DNA of 64,000 bases from Cunninghamia lanceolata (taxonomy: Eukaryota; Streptophyta; Pinopsida; Cupressales; Cupressaceae), in contig BSBN01000254.1 of assembly GCA_027924645.1 (NCBI GenBank), positions 17,554,501-17,618,500 of the forward strand. The letters are read 5' to 3'. Each line of letters opens with the position of its first letter. Within the stretch, counting starts at the first letter, position 1. The translations under genes and the position numbers were made by a program. The notes beneath the pieces were generated by a model. That model saw only the letters and a list, made by a program, of their open reading frames with translations, ran no database searches and was not told the DNA's origin. This document shows positions 1-10,514 of this stretch, in pieces.

Positions 1-64
1 ATTATTTATTTTTATTTTTTTAATTTTTTTTTTAATTATGGTTTTGTTTTTTTTTTTTTAAATT

Positions 65-650
65 TTGTTTGTGAGTGTGTGTGTGCAGGTGGTGGTGGAG
101 GGGAGGCCGGGAGGAGGGTCGGCGAAGGGGGGTTGGGCAGCGAAGGGATGGGGATTTGGGTTGGGCGCAGGAGGAGGGAGGCAGAGGGGAAGTGGCAGAG
201 AGGAGGGAGCAGCGCGGGAGAGGGCAGGAGAAGGGGAGGCACAGGAGGGAGTAGTGGGGAGGAGGGAGGCCCGGGCGGCATAGAGGGCACGGGGAAGTGG
301 GGGTCGGGAGGGGCAGGAGGCACAGAGGGGCACGGGGAAGGGGAAAGGTCGAGGGAGGGTTTGGCGCAGGGAGCGCGGGGGGTGGTGGGAAAGGGGAAAG
401 GGTAGGCAGGGGGGGCAGGGAAGGGGAGTGGCGAGGGAGGGGTGGGGGGATTGGGTGGCGTGAGGGAGGGTCTACGGGGGGTAAGGGGTTTGCAAGGGGG
501 CCGAGGGGGGGATGGGGGGTGCAGGGAGGGCTGCGGGGGTGGGGAGAGGGGAGTGGCGGGTGGGAGGATGGGGGGAGGGGGGTAGGGGGAAGGATGGGGG
601 GAGGCAGGGAAGGCTGTGGGGGGTGGGGGGGTGGCCTTCAGCCCTTGCAA
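65..650. repeat. G-rich, purine-skewed low-complexity island
   Basis: This block is mostly G with A on the plus strand and few C or T, with dozens of GGG/GGGG runs, and it opens with a short GT tract. It is bounded on both sides by poly-T/AT-rich sequence (1-64 and 650-890). The minus strand is open for about 204 codons and reads as Pro/Ser/Leu-rich low complexity, as any stop-poor C-rich sequence would; I do not call it a gene. It lies in the leader of the minus-strand LTR element. G-quadruplex formation is likely from the run pattern. Confidence 0.8.
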
Positions 651-1062
651 TTCTTTTTTTTTTTTTTTTACATTTTTTTTTGGATTTTATTTTTTTAGTT
701 TTGGTTTGTTTTGTTTTTTTTGGTTAATTAATAAAAATGTTAAAACATTAAAAAAAAAAAATCTAATGTGATTTTTTTTTTTGTTTTTTTTTTCAAATTT
801 TTTTTTAGTTTTTAATTTGTTTAATTTTTATTTTTTCTGGCCAAAAATCGGTGGAAAAGTTAAAAAAAAATTCAAAAATTTTCAAGTAACAACACTAGAG
901 AATGATATGTGATTTCTTACCTTCGAGGTCTTCCGAACTCAACGGTGAGCTCGGTTTGTGCATAGGATGCCATTTGTGAGAGTTGGTGCCTGAATGTTCT
1001 TTGAAACACCTGAATCCTGAAACAAAACTTCTAAGACAAACTTCACAAACAATGTGGATTAG

Positions 1063-1078
1063 ATCACGGTGGGCGCCA
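1063..1078 (-). other. Primer-binding-like site of the minus-strand LTR element
   Basis: On the minus strand TGGCGCCCACCGTGAT starts three bases after the LTR end. TGGCGCC is the usual beginning of plant Ty3 primer sites, because it complements the CCA end of a tRNA. The exact tRNA is not assigned. Confidence 0.6.
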
Positions 1079-1081
1079 AAA

Positions 1082-2209
1082 TGTGAATGGGAAAATGGAT
1101 TGATCAATAATGATAATATAACCCAAACATCTATAGAATATGCAAATAACAAGCTTAAATAAATAAATCACAAACTTACAAAACCTGTTACCCAGCGGCT
1201 TCCATAGTTCACCTATCTATTCTCGACCTTGTTGATGAAGAAGATTGGCCCTCAGGGAGCTTGCTTCCTTGCTTGTTGACGGTGACAAGAACGGAACGGC
1301 TGTGATACTTGTTGTGTTGAAGATGAACTTCAAACATAGGGATAATGAAGGATATAGGATGGCTAGAATAATTTTGACATTACAATGGTATGAAGAGGAG
1401 AATTGAAAAGAATGTGGACATTATGAGGATACCAGAAGAAGATTCCCTAGAGGAAATTGGGCATGATAAGGATGCCAGAATGAAGTCCCTCTAATGGCTT
1501 AGAGAAAGGTCTCATTTATAGATTTTCTGAAAAGGGAATGGAGGGTGACGATCAAGAGTTGAGATCAAGGGCTCTCATTATTTTTGAATTTTAAATTCAT
1601 AGTGGATGAATTAAAAATTTATTTTTAATGAGAGTGGATTATGACAAATTGAATTTTCAATTCAATTAGTGGAGGAGTGGAGGACAATTGAATTTTCAAT
1701 TCAATAGTGGAGGACAATTGAATTTTTAATTCAATTAGTGGACGACAATTGAATTTTCAATTCAATAGTGGAGGACAATTGAATTTTTAATTCAATTAGT
1801 GGACGACAATTGAATTTTCAATTCAATAGTGGAGGACAATTGAATTTTTAATTCAATTAGTGGACGACAATTGAATTTTCAATTCAATAGCGGAGGACAA
1901 AAATAAATTAAAGATTCATTTTTGGATAATGGAGGATATTAGCTAATTGAATATTAAGAATATTTAATTATATGTGCAACATGGTGAGGTGGAAGAGATG
2001 AGGTGGATTGATGAGGTGGATTTAGGACTTGAGACATTAGAAGAATTTAGGGAATTTAATTAAATAAAATGATTTTATTTAATTATGGGATAATGAATCA
2101 ATCAAATAAACTTAAAATATTTATTTAATTGAAAGAAGAAAATAAGAATTTAGATAAATATCAAAATATTTACTTAATTCGACCTGAGCCAATTTTAGGT
2201 GTATACACA
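1082..2209 (-). repeat. 5' LTR of the minus-strand element
   Basis: Read on the minus strand it starts TGTGTATACACC and ends CCATTCACA, giving TGTG...CACA inverted ends. A TATA-like TCTATAAATGAG lies near 1505-1525 on the minus strand, as expected of a U3/R boundary. The middle holds a 61-bp tandem repeat. The partner LTR lies outside the window, so both ends are inferred from one copy plus the PBS. Confidence 0.65.
1650..1898. repeat. Tandem repeat of about 30/31 bp paired into 61-bp units
   Basis: Units alternate between versions ending CAATTCAATAG and AATTCAATTAG, each preceded by GTGGA(G/C)GACAATTGAATTTT. About eight half-units are present. Each half contains the near-palindrome ATTGAATTTTCAATTCAAT, so each could fold into a short hairpin. 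The array lies inside U3 of the minus-strand LTR, where tandem repeats often act as enhancer-like elements; that role is only an inference here. Confidence 0.85.
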
Positions 2210-2214
2210 TATTA

Positions 2215-3250
2215 TGGAACATATCCCATTTAAGAATATTTTCTATGAAAAAGGTTGAATCCTTAGAGAGCTGGTTGTTACTGAGCAAGAAGTAATTCAG
2301 TTTGGTATGGACACCAATAGATTCAAGAGGGAAAGACGGTTGAAAATGGAGCTTGAGGAAGTTCTTCTCAAGGAAGAGGTTTTCTAGCTATAGAAATCAA
2401 GGGAATCTTGGCTCAAGCAGGGTGATCATAATACAAATTTCTTTCACCTTTCTACTAAGATCTGTAGGCATGCAAATTTGATTAACTATCTAAGGAGAGA
2501 AGATGGAACAATGATCAGTAATTTGGGTGTGATTAAGGTCAAGGCAAGAGATTTTTCAAAAGACTCCTCTCACGAGAAGGGCCCCAAGGATGGATTAGCT
2601 TTAGCAATTTTAGATTGCCTAAAAGGGTCACAAGTGACCATAACAAAGAAGTTATGAAAGAATTTTCATTGGATGAGGTCAAAGTTGTAGTGTTCGCAAT
2701 GGAAGGTGAGAAGTCTCTGGGCCCCGATGGTTGGATTGGTCTATTCTTCCAAAAGTGTTGGTATTTTGTAGGTCAAGATGTCCATCTAGCAGTGGAAGAA
2801 TCAAGAAAATTTAGTAATGTGTTAAAAGACTTCAATAAAACTAGTATTGTTCGCATCCCAAAGGTCAAAACACCTATCACTTTTAGGAATTTAGGCTAAT
2901 ATCTCTCTGCAACTTTATTTATAAGGCGATCTCAAAGGCAGTTGCATCAAGGTTAGCTTCTATTCTACCAAATATCATTTCAGAGGAACAAGGAAGCTTC
3001 ATCCCAGGGAAAGAAACAGTTGATAGGGCTATATTGACCATGAGATTCTTCATTCGATCAAGCAAGAAAAGAAGTCAAGCATGGTTATAAAATTAAACAT
3101 GGACAAAGCATATGACAAGGTGAACTGGGATTTCTTGTTTCATATTCTCAAATTGTTAGGGTTTTTGATTCAATGGATTAAATGGATCTCTTCTTGTGTT
3201 ACAAGAGTAAGGTGTTCGGTCCTAGTTAATGGATTAGAGACTATCCCATT
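2215..3250 (+). pseudogene. LINE ORF2, N-terminal half of reverse transcriptase
   Basis: Conserved L1 pieces occur in order: the G-D-H-N-T-N-F-F-H motif near 2430, S-L-G-P-D-G near 2715, E-E-Q-G-S-F-I-P-G near 2985 and the catalytic-region N-M-D-K-A-Y-D-K-V-N-W near 3095. The Asp in this last motif is RT palm residue 1. The frame changes several times and contains stops. The frame stops at the copia insertion just after V-N-G...I-P-F and resumes at 8271 with F-E-V-L-R-G-L-R-Q-G-D-P, exactly as an uninterrupted L1 RT would. Confidence 0.88.
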
Positions 3251-3671
3251 TGTTGGTATGTGATGACTGATCATGCAAGTACTATACACTCATAATTTTT
3301 TCCCTCATTTTTTACTTGTTTGAAGTCAGTTGTTAATTTTTGGTAACCGACAAAAGAAAAATGACATTGTAAAACCCTAATTCTAGAAGCTTCCAAAAAG
3401 CTTGTTATAAGCGGCTGGGATGTATGTTGTAGGTGGGATTTCGATATTGTATTGTAGCATTTGTAGCAGTATTGAGTTGCAAGGATTGCTGGTTGTAATC
3501 TATTTAATTTACTGGATAATAATATTAGACTCTTTATTGGTGGATGTAGCCAGAGTTTAGGTGAACCATGTTAAAACTTGTCTCTCGTTGTTATTACTTC
3601 TATGTATTTTCATTCCTCTATTTAATCTTTATTTGCATTTAATTGATATCTTTTGCATGCAATTCCTAACA
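3251..3671 (+). repeat. Copia 5' LTR
   Basis: Starts TGTTGGTATGTG and ends ATTCCTAACA; its partner is 7847-8270. The terminal inverted repeat is TGTTAG/CTAACA, with one base changed here. The LTR is short (421 bp), as usual for copia. Confidence 0.93.
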
Positions 3672-3673
3672 AG

Positions 3674-3685
3674 TGGTATTAGAGA
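3674..3685 (+). other. Copia primer-binding site (initiator tRNA-Met type)
   Basis: TGGTATTAGAGA begins two bases after the LTR. It matches the TGGTATCAGAG copia PBS complementary to initiator tRNA-Met, with one C-to-T change. Confidence 0.88.
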
Positions 3686-3756
3686 GTGTTGTCTTCAATT
3701 ATCATATGCATGAAGGTCTCACGGTTGAGTGGGAGTCTCACAATTAAGTGGGAGCA

Positions 3757-4871
3757 ATGGCAGATGAGGGTAAATTGAAGGTAGATAAATTCAATGGGTA
3801 CAACTATTAGTTATGGAATATGTAGATGGAGGATTATCTCTATCAGAAGGATTTATGGAGGCCATTGGAAGGAATAGCCAAGAAACTAGCAGAAATGACT
3901 GATGAGGATTGGAATCTTCTAAACAGAAAGGCATTAGGAACCATTCAGTTGTGCTTAGCACCATCTATGGCATTCAATATAATAGAAGCAAAGACAACAA
4001 ATGAACTGATGAAATCTTTGGCTAAATTGTATGAAAAACCCTCAACCTCAAATAAGGTATTTCTCATGAAGCATTTATTTAATCTAAAAATGATTGAAGG
4101 TGGATCTATGACAGATCATTTAAATGAGTTCAATATGACTACCAGTCGGTTAACTTCTGTAAAAGTGAAATTTGATGAAGAGGTGAGGGCTCTCTTGGTT
4201 TTACGTTCTATGCCAGAAAGCTAGAATAGCTTGGTAATGGTTGTAAGTAGCTCTGTCTTTAGTTCAAATACTTTAAAATTTGATAATGTTGTTGGTGTTA
4301 TCCTTAGCAAGGAAATGCGATAGAAAAGCTCAGGAGAGTCTACATCAGGTAGTGTTTTGAATGCAGAAAGCAGGGGCAAATCAAAGGACAGAGGAAAAGG
4401 TTTTGGAGGTCATGGGAAGTCACGAGGAAAATCAAAGGACAAGAGGTCCCAATCTAGAGGACAGAAGGATTGCTGGTACTGTGGGAAACTAGGTCATCTA
4501 AAGAAAGATTGTTGGTCTCGGAAGAATAAAGGAGACAAACAAGAAGATAATAAGGAGGCAAATATGGTAAGTAATAAATCTGAAGATGGTGCTTTGATTC
4601 TTTCCCTAGATAATGTTGATGATTCATGGGTTTTAGATTCAGAGGCCTCATTTCATGCTATGCCCCATAGAAGTTATTTTCTTGATTATGTCCAAGGGGA
4701 TTTTAGGATGGTTTATTTGGGAGATAACAAACCTTGTCAGATTGTTGGAAAGGGAAGAATCAAAATTAAGTTGCAAAATGGGAATGATTGGCTACTACAA
4801 GAGGTAAGACAATTTCCAAGGCTGAGTAGGAATTTAATTTTAGCAGGGCAGCTAGCTGATGAAGGTTCATA
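3757..4871 (+). pseudogene. Copia gag and protease
   Basis: The ATG at 3757 opens a frame M-A-D-E-G-K-L...F-N-G-Y-N-Y typical of copia Gag (UBN2-type domain). It runs through a K/G/R-rich stretch to a CX2CX4HX4C zinc knuckle (C-W-Y-C-G-K-L-G-H-L-K-K-D-C) near 4474-4515. The protease active site near 4633 reads D-S-E-A-S in place of D-(S/T)-G-A-S, so the catalytic Gly is lost. In-frame TAG stops occur near 3808, 3820, 4222, 4321 and 4870. A frame shift near 4865 leads into the integrase part. Confidence 0.9.
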
Positions 4872-5957
4872 GTTACTTTCAGTGATAAAAATTGGAAGGT
4901 TTCAAGAGGTGCCTTAATAGTAGAAAAATGTGTGAAAGTAGGCACCTTATATCTTTGTATAGGTCATATTGTTCCTTCTACTTTAGTTGTTGCAGAGAAA
5001 AACCAAACAAGTCCAGGAACAGTTGCTATGGGTTCGCAAGAAGAGACTGAAATAGTTGCTACAAGTTCTGAGACAACACTGTGGCATAACAGACTTGGGC
5101 ACATGAGTGAAAAAGGTATGAAGACACTTCATTCTAAGAAAGTTTTACCAAGTCTGAAATGTATTAATATGGATTTCTGTGAAAGTTGTGTGTATGGAAA
5201 ACAAAAGAGAGTTAGTTTTCTCAAGGATGGAAAGCAAAAGAAAGATGAAAAGTTGGAGCTTGTGCATACAGATATATGGGGACCATCTCAGGTATCTTCT
5301 CTCGATGGCTCTCAGTATTATGTTACATTCATAGATGATGCAACTAGGAAGGTTTGAATTTATTTCCTTAGGCAAAAATATGATGTATTTGAAACATTTA
5401 AGAAATGGAGAAGATTGGTTGAGAATGAGACAGGTAAAATATTAAAATGTCTCAGATCTGATAATGGCAGTGAGTATTGCAGCAAAGAATTTGAGGATTA
5501 TTGTTCCTTTAATGGAATTCGTAGGCAGAAAATGGTTCCAGGGACTCCACGAGAAAATGGAGTGGTTGAGCGCATGAATACAACAATAATGGAGCGTGCA
5601 ATGAGCATGAGATTGCATGTTGGGTTGCCTTTAAACATGTGGGTAGAGGTTGTCAATATCTTTGTATATTTAATTAATAGAGGTCCTTCAGTTCCTTTAG
5701 GCCGTGGTATTCTAGAGGAAGCATGGATAGGTAAAAATGTGAGTTATTATTTTCTCAAAACCTTCAGATATGAAGCATTTACACATGTAGATTCTAAAAA
5801 TAGAACCAAGCTGGATGCAAAATCAAAAAAGTGTATCTTTGTTAGATATGGCATTGATGAATTTGGTTATAGGCTTTGGGATGTTGAAAATTTGAAAATT
5901 GTAAGAAGCAGGGATGTTGTATTCAATGAAAAGGTGCTATACAAATATCAGTTGTAG
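4872..5957 (+). pseudogene. Copia integrase
   Basis: The N-terminal H-H-C-C zinc module is visible (H-N-R-L-G-H-M ... C-E-S-C) near 5084-5190. The core carries Asp in H-T-D-I-W-G-P (about 5265), Asp in R-S-D-N-G-S-E-Y (about 5457) and the Glu region P-R-E-N-G-V-V-E-R (about 5548), which is the D-D-E set of copia integrases. A TGA near 5355 and a TAG at 5955 interrupt it. It then runs into the variable linker before RT. Confidence 0.9.
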
Positions 5958-7640
5958 CAGCATGAGAAAAAAGAAAAGGATTATGTGGTGCAAGATGATA
6001 CTCCAAATAGTGATGTTCCAGTGGTTCCTCATGCTCTACAATAGCAACAAGAAATACCACAAACTCCAGTGAATGTTAGACGGTCAACAAGGCTAAGTAG
6101 ACCTCCTGAAAGGTTTTCTCCCTCTTTGTATTCTATTTTGTTAACAAATGTTGGTGAACCAAAAGGGTATGATGAAGCCATGTAGGTGGATATAAAGGTT
6201 CAATGGGAGCTTGCAATGAAAGAAAAAATGGACTCCTTACTAAAAAATTAGACTTGGGAATTATGTAAGTTGCCTATAGGTAAAAGGCTTTACCAAACAA
6301 ATGGGTTTATAGGCTGAAAGAGGAAGATGGAGGTAAGAAAAGATTTAAAGCCAGATTAGTTGTAAAAGGATTTGCACAGAAAAAGGGCATTGATTTTGAT
6401 GAGATTTTTTTTCCGGTTGTTAAGATGAGTTCTATTCATATTGTTTTAAGTATTGTGGTTGCTGAAGACTTGCATTTGGAACAGTTAGATGTGAAAACTA
6501 TCTTTCTCCATGGTGATTTGGAGGAGGAGATATATATGAAACAACCAAAGGGATTTGAGGTCAAAGGTAAGGATAAATTAGTGTGCAGATTGAAGAAGAG
6601 TTTATATGACCTAAAACGAGCACCTCGGTAATGGTATTTGAAATTTGATAGTTTTATGACTAAGCAAGGCTATAGCTGGTGTAATTCTGACCATTATGTT
6701 TATTTTAAGAGGTTGGATAATGACAGCTACATTATTTTATGTTTATATGTTGATGACATGCTTGTAGTAGGGTCTAACATGGATCACATAAGAGAGTTAA
6801 AACAACAGTTAGCATAATCATTTTGTATGTAGGATTTGGGGGCAGCAAAACAAATCCTTGGTATGAAAATTTGTAGAGATAGGAAGAATAGGAAATTGAC
6901 TCTATCTCAAGCTAATTTTGTTGAAAAGGAGTTGCAAAGATTCCATATGGAGAATGCAAAAGTTGTCAGTACACCTTTGCCTAGTCATCTAAAATTGACT
7001 AAGGAGATGTGTCCAAAGACACAAGAGGAGGAAGACAAAATGTCCAAGGTACCATATGCTTCAGTTGTAGGAAGCTTATGTACGTCATGGTATGCACAAG
7101 ACTAGATATTGCACATGATGTAAGAGTAGTAAGCAGGTATATGAGTAATCCCGGATTGGAGCATTAGAATGTGGTAAAATAGATTCTCAAATATTTGAGA
7201 GGTACGTCCAATAAACACTTATAGTTTGGGGGCTCTAATACTGATTTAGCAGGTTATGTAGACTCAAATTTGGTAGGGCATATTGATACTAGGCTGAGTA
7301 CTACAGGTTATACATCTTTACTATAGGTGGAACAGTAGTGAGTTGGATCTCACGGTTGCAAAAAGTGGTTGCTTTATCCACCATAAAGGTAGAGTATGTA
7401 GCTGCAATAGAGGCAAGCAAGGAGATGATATGGCTACAGTCTTTCATGGAAGAATTGGGCAAACAATAGGCTGATAGTTATTTGTTTACTGACAGCTAGA
7501 GTGTCATACATCTTACAAAGAATTCTTCCTTGCATTCAAAGACCAAACATATATAGTTGAGGTATCACTTCATTTGATTGATGTTGGATGATGGACAATT
7601 ACAGATGGAAAAGATACATATAGATGAAAATTCAATGGAT
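5958..7640 (+). pseudogene. Copia reverse transcriptase and RNase H
   Basis: After a frame shift near 6280 the RT shows Q-L-D-V-K-T-I-F-L-H-G-D-L near 6480, S-L-Y-D-L-K-R-A-P-R near 6600 and the catalytic Y-V-D-D-M near 6748. RNase H follows from about 7230, with remnants of the S-T-T-E-A-E-Y and D-S-Q-S motifs. TAA/TAG stops occur near 6629, 6818, 6830 and repeatedly beyond 7100, so the 3' part is heavily decayed. Confidence 0.88.
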
Positions 7641-7846
7641 ATGTTTACAAAGGTAGTGATAAGGGAGAAGTTGAGCTCCTCTTCCGCTTCAATTGGTCTT
7701 CAAGACTGAAAATAATAAAATTAGAATAGCATAGTCTAGGGTACTTATTTCCAGTGGGAGATGCACATGCAGCGGTGTCGTCTGGGATCAATCTCCAAGT
7801 GGGAGATTGTTTGGTGTGAAGCCTGATCAGTCTCCAAGTGGGCGAT

Positions 7847-8270
7847 TATTAGTATGTGGTGACTGATCATGCAAGTAATGTACACTTGTAATTTTTTCCC
7901 TCTTTTTTTGCCAGTTCAGAGTTGGTTGTTGATGTTTGTTAACTGACAAAAGAAAAATGACATTGTAAAACCCTAATTCTAGAAGCTTCCAAAAATCTTG
8001 TTCTAAGCAGCTGGGATGTATGTTGCAGATGGGATTTTGATATTGTATTGTAGCATTTGCAGTGATATTGAGTTGCAAGGATTGCTGGTTGTAATCGGTT
8101 TGATTTAATACTAGATAATAATATTAGACTCTCTGTTGGTGGATGTAGCCCAAGTTTGGGTGAACCATGTTAAAACTTGTCTCTCGTTGTTATTATTTTT
8201 GTGTATTTTCATTCCTCTATCTAATCTTTATTTGCATTTAATTGATATCTTCTGCATGCAATTCCTAACA
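7847..8270 (+). repeat. Copia 3' LTR
   Basis: Pairs with 3251-3671; starts TATTAGTATGTGG (TGTTAG mutated) and ends CCTAACA, followed by the duplicated target CCATT. The purine-rich AAGTGGGCGA lies just upstream. Confidence 0.93.
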
Positions 8271-10082
8271 CCATTTGAGGTCTTGAGGGGCTTAAGGCAA
8301 GGAGACCCCATCTCTCCTTACCTTTTCATCTTAATGGTTGAGGCCCTCACATGGTCTATTAAAGAAGAAAGAGCTCTTAAAATATGAAGGGGATTAAAAC
8401 TAAAGTCATCAAAGGAAGCTTTGACTCATGCACTATTCATAGATGACACTATCCTGTTTGGCAGAGCCATTAAAAAAGAAACATCTTCCATCAAACAAGT
8501 TCTAGATTCCTATTGCAAGGCATCAGGGCAGAAAATTAATGAGACAAAGTAAAAATCTATCTCTTCAATACTAGAGAGAAAAAGCAGAAAGTGATTGCAA
8601 CGTTTTTCAATTTCAAAGTTGAATCACTCCCAAGTAAGTACCTAGGAATTCCTCTTTTCAATGGTTGGCACAAGAAATCTCTATGGAGTGGGGTTATTCC
8701 AAATCTAGCTCATAAGATCAATGCATGGAAAGGGAAGTGGTTATCTCTAGCGAGTAGAATAAAATTGGTTAAAGTCATCCTATCTGCAGTCCCCACCTAT
8801 ATGATGTCTAGTTTACAGATACAGAAAGGTATAACAGATGAATTAGGGAAATTATGTAGGAAATTTTTGTGGCAAGGAGCATCAGATTCAAAGAAGATCC
8901 ACCTTATATCATGGGAAAAGGTGTGTAAACCTAAATCCCAAGGAGCTGTAGGTGTGCTTAACCAGGAGATGCAAAATTTGGATTTAGGGGCTAAAATGGC
9001 ATGGAAAATGTATAAGAGTCCCCACACAAAATGGTTCAATCTAATGTAAAACAAATATTTGGACAGCCAAGCTCTAGAAATAATCTTCATAGTTCCAAAT
9101 CCACCGTATGGAATTTCATTGTTAAGAGTAGAGTAGTCATTCTACTAAAGTTTTCATGGACAATCTACAATGGTAGGAAAGTGAACTTCTAGGATGACTC
9201 ATGGAATGGGTGGTTGAAGTTAGCATCCAAGGGGGATTTGAAAGAGGTAGAGATTTATCTTAAAAGGTTTTGGGGACACAAGGTCTATAATTGTTTCAAT
9301 TTAGGTGCAAGTGTTTTTCCTTCGAGGGTAGTTTGGAAAGACTTTGACAATTGTAACTTCCCCCACAATCAAAAATTAATCCTAGAAAACATACAGGATG
9401 AGATAATTATATACTTCTCTCAAAAAGAGGATGAACTGATCTGGAATAGGGATGGATCAGGTGATTATAAGGTCAAACAAGGCTACAAGTTTCTAACCAA
9501 AGAGGATAAGGTGGACTGGCCCATGTATCTTTGCTAGGCAAATGCAGTTCTTCCAAAAGCTAGCATATTTACATGGTTAGCTATAAACAAGAAAATTCTC
9601 ACAGGTGAAAGGATTGAGAAGTTGGCATTGGGATCTAGTTTTAATTATGTTCTTTGTCAAGAAGCAGATGAAACAAATGATCATCTTTTTATTCATTATA
9701 AGTTTAGACAAGAATATTGGAAATGGCTCATGAGATAGTTAAATTGGTGTTCACCTCTTCTGAATACCTTGGTGCAGTTGCTTAAGAGATGGCCTTCGTT
9801 GAATCAAGAAGCAACTTTTAACACTTATGGATCGTCAGCCCATCAATGTTGATTTTGACCCTATGGAAAGAAAGAAATTTTAGGATCTATAGAAGTAAAT
9901 CAAAGTCCCTCGAGGAGGTTTGTAGTGACCTAGAAAAATCAATATCAAAAAATGTCACTACTAAACTTAGAAGTTCTCAAAACAAGGATGTCAAGTGGAC
10001 AAACTGGGATGATCTTATGGTTACAAACTGGAAGAGTCTAGACAGAAAATCTTGTGGAATGGTCTCTCATACAATCCCATAG
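8271..10082 (+). pseudogene. LINE ORF2, C-terminal RT and zinc-binding region
   Basis: It resumes with F-E-V-L-R-G-L-R-Q-G-D-P-I-S-P near 8275-8320, then the palm motif F-I-D-D-T-I-L-F-G near 8440 and S-K-Y-L-G-I-P-L near 8635. A long thumb-side frame at 8591-9049 (N-A-W-K-G-K-W-L-S-L-A-S-R) follows. After a stop the zinc-binding region is recognisable from the C...E-x-x-x-H-L-F pattern near 9655-9700 and continues to about 10082. Several stops and shifts make it non-functional. Confidence 0.87.
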
Positions 10083-10085
10083 AAA

Positions 10086-10514
10086 ATGGATAGATCTAGC
10101 ATCAAATGGCACCTACCAAATGCTCCTTTTGTTAAAATCAACTTCAATGGAGAGTGTTGTGGAAATCTAGGGCCATCAGGTTTGGGGTGTGTTATTAGGT
10201 GTAGTGAAGGGAAACTTTTATCAACGAAAGTTGCTAAACTGCTCGATGGGATAAATAACATAGTTGAAGTCTTTGCACTCATCCATGGCCTCTAGTTAGC
10301 TTTAGGCAAAGGTTTTAAAAATATGTGGATCAAAGGGGACTCAAAGATTATTATCTCTTCACTTCAAAGGAGGTGGTTAGAAAATTGGAATATTAGATAC
10401 ATCCTTGATCGGGCATGGAAAGCCTTGGAGAAATTTGATTCATTCAAGATCTCTCACTACTATCAGGAAGGCAATAGGGTAGTAGATTGGCTGGCAAACC
10501 TTTCCATTGACTAG
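10086..10514 (+). pseudogene. LINE C-terminal RNase H domain
   Basis: The frame W-H-L-P-N-A-P-F-V-K-I-N-F-N-G-E-C matches the start of the plant L1 RNase H (RVT_3) domain, where the fourth motif residue is normally Asp (N-F-D-G); here it is Asn. The Glu of E-V-F-A-L-I-H-G-L, the Asp of K-G-D-S-K-I-I and the Asp of V-V-D-W-L-A-N are kept. A TAG near 10294 splits the domain. The first catalytic Asp is therefore lost in addition to the stop. Confidence 0.88.

Larger units (their letters stand above)
1..2209 (-). mobile_element. 5' part of a minus-strand LTR retrotransposon, cut by the window edge
   Basis: An LTR at 1082-2209 read on the minus strand is followed, after three bases, by a primer-binding-like site (TGGCGCCCACCG...) and then by leader sequence running down to base 1. 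No gag or pol domain is reached, so the family cannot be named; the PBS type is one I associate with plant Ty3 elements. The element abuts a LINE at 2210, whose endonuclease part is missing from the window, so the LTR element probably inserted into that LINE. The leader contains homopolymer T/A runs and a strongly G-skewed block described separately. Confidence 0.7.
3251..8270 (+). mobile_element. Ty1/copia LTR retrotransposon inserted in the LINE
   Basis: Two LTRs of 421 and 424 bp (3251-3671, 7847-8270) begin TGTTGG/TATTAG and end CTAACA. A perfect 5-bp target duplication CCATT flanks them (3246-3250 and 8271-8275). Inside are an initiator-Met-type PBS, gag with a zinc knuckle, protease, integrase, RT and RNase H in copia order, and a purine tract before the 3' LTR (about 7835-7846). 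The LTRs differ at roughly one base in ten by eye, so the insertion is old. A related LTR fragment is at 55583-55827. Confidence 0.95.

Noticed and set aside
36..650. 204-codon Pro-rich open frame on the minus strand
   Set aside because: Composition alone explains it: a C-rich strand has almost no stop codons. No ATG-led gene structure or domain is seen.
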